Below are positions 9,248-16,825 of a stretch of 64,000 nt of DNA, piece after piece. How positions within the stretch are numbered: the stretch's first letter is position 1; every line of letters starts with the position of its first letter. Location of the stretch: assembly GCA_029974015.1 (NCBI GenBank), contig JARKUF010000027.1, positions 1 through 64,000 of the forward strand. Direction: 5' to 3'. This stretch comes from Spirochaetota bacterium. GTDB taxonomy: Bacteria > Spirochaetota > UBA4802 > JAGODF01. A model generated the notes under the pieces. That model was not told the DNA's origin. It searched no databases and saw only the letters and a program-made list of their open reading frames with translations. The position numbers and the translations under genes were made by a program.

Positions 9248-12200
9248 GTGAAACACTTTTTGCACATGGCACTGCTTCTCGCCGTTTTTCTCATCGCGGG
9301 GTGCGTGGGGGAATCCCCCACGGTGATACCGGACCCCGCCGCACAGGAGTTCACCGGCACAAATCCGGGGTCTGTGAATCCCCGCCTCACGGGGATGTAT
9401 CCGGAAAACCTCGACACAAACATACCCGTAGATTCGGACATAGTACTGGTATTTTCAAAAAAAATCGACATAACCTCCATTACGCCGGCCAATGTCAGCA
9501 TAACCGACGGCGCAACCCCTGTCACGGCCTTCACCGCTTCTTTAGGTTCCAACGAAAGGGCGGTAATAATAGATATAACGGCGCCCGCCGCTTTGAACTA
9601 TAATTCGGCCTACACCGTCATCGTTGCGAACGCTGTTGTTGATGATCCGGAAGGCAATCCGCTCGCGGAGACAGTCTCCTGGACCTTCACCACGGCACCG
9701 AGCACCGCCGCCGTTGAAGCCCCGAGGGTCATACCCGGGACGCGCTATCCTATCGGAACGGACATATCCAGAGATACCGCCTTTGCCGAGGTCACCTTTA
9801 CCAGGGAAATGAAATGGCCCGATGCGGGCATGTGGACAACCACAAATTTCAGCATTGATCCAAATATGGCATCAGCTATAACGCGGGTGACGAACCGGAC
9901 CTATCGTCTAAATCTCTCCACGCCGCTGAGCTACGGGACCCCGTACAAGGTTGATCTTACCAGCGACATCGAAGACCCCGAAGGCAATCCTCTCACTCTG
10001 GACGGAAACCACACCTGGACTTTCACCACGGAGCCCGACCCCGTCCCGGGAGGCAATCCGACTATAACCAATGTATGGATCGAATCGGTAAGCGCTACCG
10101 GGGCGAAAGTATCCTTTATCACGAGTAGGCCTGTCCCGCAAAACGCATGCTACGCCCTCTACTCGACAAGCTCCCCGGTGACAACCGCATCATCGGCCGT
10201 TCAGGAGTCCGCCTCGGCGGCCCTCACCACGATGCATACCGTGACCATTCCCGCGGCAACTCTGCAGCCTTCAAAGATATATTACTTCCGGGGAGGAGTC
10301 GATACGGGAGGGGGGCTTCCCGTGGAAGTCCTTTCGACTGCGGAAGTCTCCACTTACACGAAAACCGACAACACTAAAAACCACGCTGTGTCCACCGCGG
10401 CAGGGAACCAGGACGGTCTTGCCCTGGTTCAAAACGATAATGGCAGCAGTTACGCCTTCTGGGTGGACGGGGGCTCGAATATCTACGGCAAGTACTTCGA
10501 AGCCAAATTGCCTCCCGCGGGCAAGTGGGGAGTCAATGGCACTCAAATTAACACTGCGGCAAACATGACCGGGGTCATCGCCATAAACGACGGCTTCACC
10601 GACGCCGTTGCGGTGTACCAGCGAAATACCAAGTCCCTCTACGCCCTCGCAGTGTACGACAATTCAGGGTCCCTGGGAAAGAGCTGGGCAGAGGCGGACC
10701 TCGGCTTAACCTTGAAGGCCGGATCGAAATTTTCGGCATGCCTGGTCCATGAGCGTCCCACTGTCATTGCCACAGGGACGGCCAACATGCCAGACAACGG
10801 CGCCGGGGCAAATCTTCTCTTTGACCGGGACATTGATTTCTCCAGCATAGCTTTTCTCGATGTGAACGATGTCTTAGCCGTTTCTAACGCTGGAACGGCA
10901 TGGACCTACGGCGCAATCGAGAACCAGGGCGGGTCCCCCTGCGATATTTTCAAGTACGTCATTAAGAGTACCGCTGCCAATCCGAACCTCACGGCGCTCG
11001 CGGATTATTACATCCTCGACGCGGACACCGTAATTACAGGGACCGCGGATTCAGGATCCACTGCCACACAGATCCGCTCGTCTACGGTTAACCTGAACCC
11101 GGTAAGTGCGGGCGATATTATCCATACCAGCAATGACGAATGGGGCTTTGCAGCAGATGACGGCGCCTGGGACATCGCGGGTTACTGGTATGTCAACGTT
11201 GACAGGGCGCTGACGCCCCTTGTCGACTCGGTCGATACATTCACCATTTACACCACTTACGCCGGGCCGTACACATCCGAGGCGGTAAGCAATCCCTTCT
11301 GGGACAACAATCCAACAACCCCCTTCAATCCCGGCGTCACTGTTCTTGCAGGAGATTATGTAATCAACACTTCCTCGGGCCCGGCGAAGGCTTCGACGGT
11401 TTCCGCAATCGACCCCGCGAAGGATTCCGATTATGCCCTTCGCTTGGATGCGGCAAACATAATGTTAAATACCCAGAACTACACCATCGCCAGGAAGCCG
11501 CCTTCATCTATATATAAGTCCGTCGGATACAGCACCTCGGTTTCGGCGCATACTCTTAACGACACGAACGCGAACTTCACGGCCGCCAATATCGGCGACA
11601 CAGTGTGGAACCTCACGGCAGGTGCGTCGGCCATGATAACCGAATGTTCAGGCTCGAGCACGGTATCGCTCTCCGCCGACATCTTCACTGCCGCGGGCCA
11701 GCGTTACATGGTCTACACAAAGCGCGGTTTCCTTGTGGCCTGCATTGACAACAATGACTATGTACTTGCGCGAAGCTTCAGCATGGCGGACGGTTTACCC
11801 CTGGGGGCGGCCTTCGCGGTGCAGACATCGGGGGTGAACGGCAATCCCGTGGCGGTATCGGACGGCGCGGGGAACGCGATTGTCCTCTACGAGCGAGGCG
11901 GCGACATATTCGGAAGAAAGGTAAGCGCCGCGGGGGACATGCTCTGGGCCGGGGAGCAAACGGCCATCAATATGGCGAACCCTTGCAGTATCATCCAGGC
12001 CCTCCCCGACAGGGCCACCGGCGGCCCGGGAGGCACCTATGTACTGGCCGCCGACGGGAACGGAAACATCCGCGTCGTGAGGATTAACGGGTCCAACGGA
12101 AGCGTCACCTGGTCGCAAAATTTTACCGGTTACAATCCCCACATGGTGTCCGACACCGCGGTACCGGGCCCAAACCGGGTTATCATTGCTTACCGAAACA

Positions 12201-12643
12201 CGCACACAGCGGGGGGCGGGACCTATTTCCATATTGAGGCGCGGGCCTACACAGGCGCTGGCGCTTTATCGTGGACGCTGAACAATGTATCCAACAACAC
12301 CGCCCAATACCATTGCGAACAGCCCCGCGTCGCCCTCGCCGATACAGGCACAGGGGCCAGCGGATTCTACCTGTCCTGGTTCGACGGGCTATACATGCCA
12401 TACATCGGGTATTCGCTTTACCTTCAGCGGTTCGACTCCGGAGGGACCGCTCAGTGGCCGAACGCGGTCTTCGTGTCGTCACCCACGTCCTATGGCTATA
12501 CGAACACGCTATTTCTGGGGCTTCTCACCTGGGACGATAATATCGCGGCCCCGCCTTTGGGGGCCATCCCCATCTGGCTCGACTACAGGGGGGCGGACAC
12601 TGATATTTATTACGACAATGTGGGAAGCGACGGCACGTTTTAA
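9248..12643 (+). CDS. Large surface lipoprotein with SbsA-type Ig-like domains
   Basis: The product is 1131 residues. A short hydrophobic N-terminus ends in LIAGC (Cys 19), a clear lipobox. Two Big_5/SbsA-like domains follow at about 45-150 and 155-265. Each starts near a PR(L/V) motif and ends in the typical VSWTFTT and HTWTFTTEPDP. A fibronectin-like domain lies around 270-360 (NPTITNVWIESVSATGAKVSF). The remaining 750 residues have repeated beta-propeller-like or tail-fibre-like stretches (VAVSDGAGNAIVLYERGGD, VLAADGNGNIRVVRINGSNG), with no enzyme signature. The start is GTG at 9248; an ATG at 9266 would shorten the signal segment. The stop codon overlaps the stop of the convergent apbE gene by four bases. 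It is probably a surface-exposed structural or adhesive protein. Confidence 0.75.
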   Translation: MKHFLHMALLLAVFLIAGCVGESPTVIPDPAAQEFTGTNPGSVNPRLTGMYPENLDTNIPVDSDIVLVFSKKIDITSITPANVSITDGATPVTAFTASLGSNERAVIIDITAPAALNYNSAYTVIVANAVVDDPEGNPLAETVSWTFTTAPSTAAVEAPRVIPGTRYPIGTDISRDTAFAEVTFTREMKWPDAGMWTTTNFSIDPNMASAITRVTNRTYRLNLSTPLSYGTPYKVDLTSDIEDPEGNPLTLDGNHTWTFTTEPDPVPGGNPTITNVWIESVSATGAKVSFITSRPVPQNACYALYSTSSPVTTASSAVQESASAALTTMHTVTIPAATLQPSKIYYFRGGVDTGGGLPVEVLSTAEVSTYTKTDNTKNHAVSTAAGNQDGLALVQNDNGSSYAFWVDGGSNIYGKYFEAKLPPAGKWGVNGTQINTAANMTGVIAINDGFTDAVAVYQRNTKSLYALAVYDNSGSLGKSWAEADLGLTLKAGSKFSACLVHERPTVIATGTANMPDNGAGANLLFDRDIDFSSIAFLDVNDVLAVSNAGTAWTYGAIENQGGSPCDIFKYVIKSTAANPNLTALADYYILDADTVITGTADSGSTATQIRSSTVNLNPVSAGDIIHTSNDEWGFAADDGAWDIAGYWYVNVDRALTPLVDSVDTFTIYTTYAGPYTSEAVSNPFWDNNPTTPFNPGVTVLAGDYVINTSSGPAKASTVSAIDPAKDSDYALRLDAANIMLNTQNYTIARKPPSSIYKSVGYSTSVSAHTLNDTNANFTAANIGDTVWNLTAGASAMITECSGSSTVSLSADIFTAAGQRYMVYTKRGFLVACIDNNDYVLARSFSMADGLPLGAAFAVQTSGVNGNPVAVSDGAGNAIVLYERGGDIFGRKVSAAGDMLWAGEQTAINMANPCSIIQALPDRATGGPGGTYVLAADGNGNIRVVRINGSNGSVTWSQNFTGYNPHMVSDTAVPGPNRVIIAYRNTHTAGGGTYFHIEARAYTGAGALSWTLNNVSNNTAQYHCEQPRVALADTGTGASGFYLSWFDGLYMPYIGYSLYLQRFDSGGTAQWPNAVFVSSPTSYGYTNTLFLGLLTWDDNIAAPPLGAIPIWLDYRGADTDIYYDNVGSDGTF

Positions 12644-13713
12644 AACCAGGTTATCTCCACATCTCCCAGAACCACTAAGTCCTCAGCCAGCCTCCGGGAC
12701 GCCCAGACCTTCATGTCCGCGTCAATAAGAATCGCCGACAGGCCGCTACGACGGGCCAGAAGTTCCCGGGCCTTCTCCATCCCCATGACGAAAATCGCGG
12801 TGGCAAAGGCATCGGCCTCCACGGGGTCCCTGCCTATCACCGAGACCGAAGCGAAATGGCGGGCAGGTTCCCCGGTCGAGGGGTCGATGATGTGGTGGTA
12901 GCGGACGCCGCGGTACATGGCGTACCTCTCATAATCTCCGCTGGTGGCCACCGCCTCGCCGTCGCGCATCTTGATGCCGATAATTATTCGCTTTGTCCTG
13001 GGGTGGATGAGCCCGGCCATCCAGACCTCGCCGTTTTTTGAGCCGATGACCTGCAAATCGCCGCCGGCGTCCACCATCGCGTTTTCAATTCCGTAACGCC
13101 GTAATACTTCCATTGCCCTCCGGATAGCATACCCCTTTGCGATGGCGCCGAGGCCTGTCTTCATGCCCGGCTTCTTTAGGCTGACCGTTTTCTTTTTCCC
13201 GTCAAGCTCCACATTGGCCATGTTCACAAGGTGTTTCATGGAGTTCAGCAGGGCCGGGCCGGGCGGCACGAATGGGACGCGTGAAAAATTCCAGAGGCCT
13301 GACATGGAAGCGAAGGTGATGTCGAAGGCGCCTCCGGTTTCCCTCCATATTTCTTTCGATTGGGAAATCAGGGCAAATGTTTCAGGCGAAATTATTACAG
13401 AGGCCCCTGAGGCACTTTTATTGATGCGGGCTATATCGCTTCCCCCAATAACGGGGCTCATGAGCGCTTCGATGCGGGCAATCTCGGAAAAAGCGGCCTC
13501 GGAAGCTATGATGGCCTTTTCATGAGATTCAGCCAACACAGTGAGGGTAACCAGCGTACCGATGAGGGGGCGCCCGACGCTATGGACCGCGGGCCTTTTA
13601 CAGGCTATAATACCTGAAACCAGCAGGACGATAACCAGGGCGATAGCGCGCAGGGAGCCACTGCGATTACCTCTGCGGCTTTTGGATGTCTGTCGTTTGG
13701 GTGTGCACATCAT
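12640..13713 (-). CDS. apbE: ApbE-family FAD:protein FMN transferase lipoprotein
   Basis: The product is 357 residues, the normal length for the family. ApbE enzymes transfer FMN from FAD onto a Thr/Ser of periplasmic electron-transfer proteins, using Mg2+. Visible signatures are GLGAIAKGYAIRRAM, the NAMVDAGGDLQVIG motif, ATSGDYERY and HHIIDPSTGEPA, in the usual order. The N-terminus is a signal segment ending VSGIIAC, so it is a lipoprotein. The start is set at the ATG pair 13708-13713; the open frame continues upstream to 13821 only because it runs through repeat copy 4. It sits 10 bases downstream of that repeat. No obvious flavinylated partner (NqrC/RnfG-type) is in the window, so its substrate lies elsewhere. 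Confidence 0.92.
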   Translation of the reverse strand: MMCTPKRQTSKSRRGNRSGSLRAIALVIVLLVSGIIACKRPAVHSVGRPLIGTLVTLTVLAESHEKAIIASEAAFSEIARIEALMSPVIGGSDIARINKSASGASVIISPETFALISQSKEIWRETGGAFDITFASMSGLWNFSRVPFVPPGPALLNSMKHLVNMANVELDGKKKTVSLKKPGMKTGLGAIAKGYAIRRAMEVLRRYGIENAMVDAGGDLQVIGSKNGEVWMAGLIHPRTKRIIIGIKMRDGEAVATSGDYERYAMYRGVRYHHIIDPSTGEPARHFASVSVIGRDPVEADAFATAIFVMGMEKARELLARRSGLSAILIDADMKVWASRRLAEDLVVLGDVEITWF

Positions 13714-13722
13714 CGGTAAAAC

Positions 13723-13787
13723 GGCAACCTCTAAATAATTAGGTTTTCCGCCCGCCTTCGGCGGGAGGAAAATCCTAAGTCTTGAGT
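13723..13787. repeat. Dispersed palindromic repeat, copy 4
   Basis: GGCAACCTCTAAATAATTAGG on the left, then the CCGCCCGCCTTCGGCGGGAGG hairpin, and CCTAAGTCTTGAG on the right. It lies between the apbE start and the broken coding fragment at 13790. It extends the apbE reading frame artificially. Confidence 0.8.
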
Positions 13788-13789
13788 AA

Positions 13790-14086
13790 GTCAGCAGCTT
13801 CAATACACCAGGCACCGGCAAAACCGAAACGCGCGCAAGCGCTCAGATTAAACCGGCTAAAAATGCCGATGGAGCAAGGGAAAGTCAAGCTTTAAAACTT
13901 TTATAAGCTAAAAGCCTCTTAGAAGCACATATCGACAAGCTTTCAGCCAGGGGCCTTACCACCGAAGATTTTATAAAGCCAGGGGACATGCGAAACAGCT
14001 TCGCCGGTTCACAGAATGGGGAAGGCATAAAAAGACTTGGCAAAGATATCATGACCGAGAAATATGCCCGGAGTGCGAACCAATAG
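13790..14086 (+). pseudogene. Decayed coding fragment of unknown family with an in-frame stop
   Basis: One frame reads from just after repeat copy 4, starting VSSFNTPGTGKTETRASAQ. It runs 38 codons to a TAA at 13904-13906 and continues in the same frame for 59 codons (AKSLLEAHIDKLSARGLTTED, then FIKPGDM) to a TAG at 14084-14086. There is no usable start codon at the 5' end, and composition on both sides of the TAA looks protein-like. It looks like the C-terminal half of a lost gene, cut at the point where the repeat lies and later broken by a nonsense mutation. I do not recognise the family. A chance open frame is possible but less likely given the amphipathic helix-like sequence. Confidence 0.45.
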
Positions 14087-14117
14087 CCCCTCCGGACATA
14101 TCTACAGGCATACTCAA

Positions 14118-15365
14118 ATGGATACCGTCATAATCGCCCTCATAATGGCCTTCATCATCATCGATTTCCTGCTGGAAAACCTTCTGTCATGGCTGAACGC
14201 CCGAAACTGGAAGGAAGAAGTGCACCCCCGCGTCCGTGCCGCCTATCCGAAAGACGAATACGCGCACGCCCGCGCCTATGCCCTTGAAAAAAGCAGGCTC
14301 TCCCTTATATCATCCTCTTTAAGTCTTGTCCTTGTTCTCACCATGCTCCTTGCGGGGGGATTTTCCTATCTGGACACAGCAATCTTGAAGGTCATTTCCG
14401 ACCCCATCCCCCGGGGTATCCTGTTTTTCATGCTCCTCGCTTTCGCGTCCGACCTCCTGGGCCTGCCCTTCCAATGGTATTCGGTATTCCGCATTGAGGA
14501 GAAATACGGTTTTAACCGCACCACCGGGGCGACATTCTGGGGGGACAAGTTTAAAACCTGGGCCCTTTCCGCCTTAATTGGAGGCGGCCTCCTCTGGATA
14601 GTAATGTCCATCTATTATGAAATCCCGGATTACTTCTGGTTGGCCGCCTGGGGCGCCGTCATGGCCTTTATGCTGTTCATGGTCCTTTTTTATTCGAACC
14701 TGATTGTGCCGCTGTTTAATAAGCAAGAGCCCCTTGAGAAAGGCCCGCTCCGCGACGCGATAGAAAAATTTGCATCGGAAAACGGATTTGCCTTAGACAA
14801 TATCTTTGTGATAGATGGGAGCAGGCGCACGTCCAGGGCCAACGCGTATTTCACGGGGATGGGGCCCAAAAAGCGCATCGTGCTGTACGATACTTTGATC
14901 TCCCGGCACAGCATCGGCGAATTGGTCGCCGTGCTGGCCCACGAGATAGGCCATTACAGAAAAAAACACACGCTCACAGGTTTTCTTATTTCCTCCGCGC
15001 AAATGCTTTTAATTCTCTTCCTCTTCCACTTAATTTCCCGGGAAGAGGCCGTGCCGGAGGCCCTGGGAATGGCGCCGAGTTTTCACGCTTCCCTTCTGGT
15101 TTTCGCAATGCTGTTTAGCCCGCTCAACCATGTTCTCGGAATCGTCGGCAACCTGATTTCCCGGGCGCATGAATATGCCGCCGACAGGTACGCAATCGGG
15201 AAGACCCAAAATGATGACCTGGCAAACGCCCTTATACAAATGTCCGTTGATAACCTCACCAGCCTCACTCCGCACCCCCTCTATGTGTTCCTGCACTACA
15301 GCCATCCTCCTCTAATTGAGCGGCTCGCCCGCATTGATGAGGCTTCGCGACAAAACCGCGGATAG
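14118..15365 (+). CDS. Ste24-type CAAX prenyl protease-like M48 zinc metalloprotease
   Basis: The product is 415 residues, the usual size for Ste24/M48A proteins. Several membrane segments are visible (ALIMAFIIIDFLLENL, SLVLVLTMLLAGG, ILFFMLLAFASDLLGL, LIGGGLLWIVM, AVMAFMLFMVLFYSNLIV). The zinc motif is VLAHEIGHYRKKH, with the third ligand expected in the later EYAADRYA segment. Conserved FGFNRTT-like text (EKYGFNRTT) and NAYFTGMG also match the family. In eukaryotes it cleaves prenylated proteins; bacterial members process or degrade membrane proteins, and their substrates are mostly unknown. The start at 14118 (MDTVIIALIM) is chosen because the upstream extension is hydrophilic and overlaps the pseudogene. 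Confidence 0.88.
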   Translation: MDTVIIALIMAFIIIDFLLENLLSWLNARNWKEEVHPRVRAAYPKDEYAHARAYALEKSRLSLISSSLSLVLVLTMLLAGGFSYLDTAILKVISDPIPRGILFFMLLAFASDLLGLPFQWYSVFRIEEKYGFNRTTGATFWGDKFKTWALSALIGGGLLWIVMSIYYEIPDYFWLAAWGAVMAFMLFMVLFYSNLIVPLFNKQEPLEKGPLRDAIEKFASENGFALDNIFVIDGSRRTSRANAYFTGMGPKKRIVLYDTLISRHSIGELVAVLAHEIGHYRKKHTLTGFLISSAQMLLILFLFHLISREEAVPEALGMAPSFHASLLVFAMLFSPLNHVLGIVGNLISRAHEYAADRYAIGKTQNDDLANALIQMSVDNLTSLTPHPLYVFLHYSHPPLIERLARIDEASRQNRG

Positions 15366-15462
15366 TTCCGGGGCCCGCGGGGCCGCCGTTTTTTCTTGTA
15401 AGAAATCCGGAAATATGAGAATATGCCGCGGTGCAGATGATCATATAAAAAAGGACAGAACG

Positions 15463-15846
15463 ATGCAGGACCTTAAAAATTCAGTCAGGAACGACCCGTA
15501 CCTGAAGTTCCTCGGCATCTCCCTTGACGAGCTGGAAAAGGGGCGCGCAGTGTGCTCCCTCACTGTTACGGAGGACATGATGAACTTCCTGAACTTCACC
15601 CACGGAGGCCTGGTCTTCAGCCTGGCCGATGCCGCCTTTTCGGCGGCTTCCAACAGCGACCACAGCCCATCCTGCGCCCTTGATGTGAGCGGCTCCTTCC
15701 TGAAAAGCGCGAAACCCGGGGACCGCCTCACCGCCGAGGCGAGGCTAATTCACACAACAAAGCGGACCGGGGTTTACCGGATGGACGTGTTCAATAACGG
15801 GGAGCTCATGGCGACATTCAACGGGACAGTATTTCGTCGGGTCTGA
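15463..15846 (+). CDS. PaaI-type hotdog-fold acyl-CoA thioesterase
   Basis: The product is 127 residues. It contains the family motif NFTHGGLVFSLADAAFSAASN, where the HGG turn and the following acidic residue form the active site of PaaI/YbgC-type thioesterases. It then has the VSGSFLKSAKPGDRLTAEARLIH strand pattern. It hydrolyses acyl- or aryl-CoA thioesters in the cytoplasm; the substrate cannot be read from sequence. The ATG at 15463 is preferred, with AAGGAC about 10 bases upstream; the open frame upstream overlaps the protease gene and is not thioesterase-like. It lies 97 bases after the M48 gene on the same strand. Confidence 0.88.
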   Translation: MQDLKNSVRNDPYLKFLGISLDELEKGRAVCSLTVTEDMMNFLNFTHGGLVFSLADAAFSAASNSDHSPSCALDVSGSFLKSAKPGDRLTAEARLIHTTKRTGVYRMDVFNNGELMATFNGTVFRRV

Positions 15847-15863
15847 GGCGGCGGGGCCGCTTT

Positions 15864-15902
15864 AAAAAAACGAAAGCGGCGGGTTTCACCGCCGCTTTCG
15901 TT
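15864..15902 (-). terminator. Rho-independent terminator for the small barrel-protein gene
   Basis: A perfect 14-base inverted repeat, AACGAAAGCGGCGG at 15869-15882 with CCGCCGCTTTCGTT at 15889-15902. On the minus strand it is followed by seven T residues (A-tract at 15864-15870). It lies 22 bases past the stop of the gene at 15924-16493. Confidence 0.85.
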
Positions 15903-15923
15903 CGCCAGGTTTAAAGCGCGCTT

Positions 15924-16493
15924 TTAGATGCCGATGTTTATCATCGCGCCTATGTGAACTGAATGGGTGTTGATAGTAACATCATTGTCCCTGTCGGACA
16001 TTGTGTACATGTACTCAAGAAAAAGGCTGGTCATGGGAAACACTTTGTATCCCGCGCCGAGGGCGAAGAAGTACGCCTTAAACTTTTTGTCCTCCGCCTT
16101 TGAGCCGGGCAGTTTAAGCTCGTAAGACTCATTGATCGCGATGCCCGCGCGGGCAAAGGGGTTTACCGGCAAAAGGGGCAATTCGAGGGTGAACATGGCG
16201 TCGATACCGTACATGTTCCTCGACACGTCGATGTCCTTCTTATTGACTTCCAGGGTTGAGCTGTTCGCCTGGTAGAAACCGCCGATGCCAACAGTAAAAA
16301 GCATCGGAAGGCCGGTGTTCAAATGCGCAAAAGCGCCGTATTCCCATCCCCGAATATCATCCTGCTTAGCGCCGGTATCTATGTTCGCGAATGAATATCC
16401 GCCATACGCGCCAAAATCGACGATAGCATAGCTTGAAACGGGGACCAGCAGGAGCAAGGCGAGTGCTGCGATCAGTATCCTGATTGATTTCAT
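15924..16493 (-). CDS. Small OmpA/OmpX-like beta-barrel outer-membrane protein
   Basis: The product is 189 residues. A signal peptide MKSIRILIAALALLLLVPVSSYA is followed by a beta-rich domain starting VDFGAYGGYSFANID and ending VHIGAMINIGI. This is typical of 8-stranded barrel proteins (Gly-aromatic alternation, LFLEYMYTMSDRDND near the end). The start at 16493 is fixed by GGAGGTG 11-17 bases upstream; the longer open frame to 16565 adds a basic, non-signal tail. Family members are often membrane anchors or porins of narrow bore; the specific function is unknown. A strong terminator follows. Confidence 0.75.
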   Translation of the reverse strand: MKSIRILIAALALLLLVPVSSYAIVDFGAYGGYSFANIDTGAKQDDIRGWEYGAFAHLNTGLPMLFTVGIGGFYQANSSTLEVNKKDIDVSRNMYGIDAMFTLELPLLPVNPFARAGIAINESYELKLPGSKAEDKKFKAYFFALGAGYKVFPMTSLFLEYMYTMSDRDNDVTINTHSVHIGAMINIGI

Positions 16494-16603
16494 AGGGTAT
16501 TTGCACCTCCAATTTTTTTTCGGGAGAGGGCGCATAGCGCACGCCGCCGCCCGTAAATCATTCAATAAAAATTTGCAAAAATCGCAAAAACTGAATCTAT
16601 TGC

Positions 16604-16676
16604 GGCAATCTTAAAAAAATCGGCTTATACGCCCGCCTTCGGCGAGCTAAAAAAGCTAACTTAGTATAAGGTCGCC
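16604..16676. repeat. Dispersed palindromic repeat, copy 5 (degenerate)
   Basis: GGCAATCTTA on the left, a core CGCCCGCCTTCGGCGAGC that has lost several pairs, and arms CTTATAC/GTATAAG. The right end is GGTCGCC. The surrounding gap 16494-16825 holds no other gene I can support. Confidence 0.55.
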
Positions 16677-16825
16677 ATGTTTTGAATCCCATGTAATATA
16701 CGCCCAGGGAAAGGATACGTCAATACTTTATTGCGTCAAAAAAAAGAAATTTTCCGCCCTTCTCTGCCTCTTCTCCCCGCCTCCAGGCCCCATGACGCTT
16801 CCCCGGCAAATGCGCCCGCGAAGCG

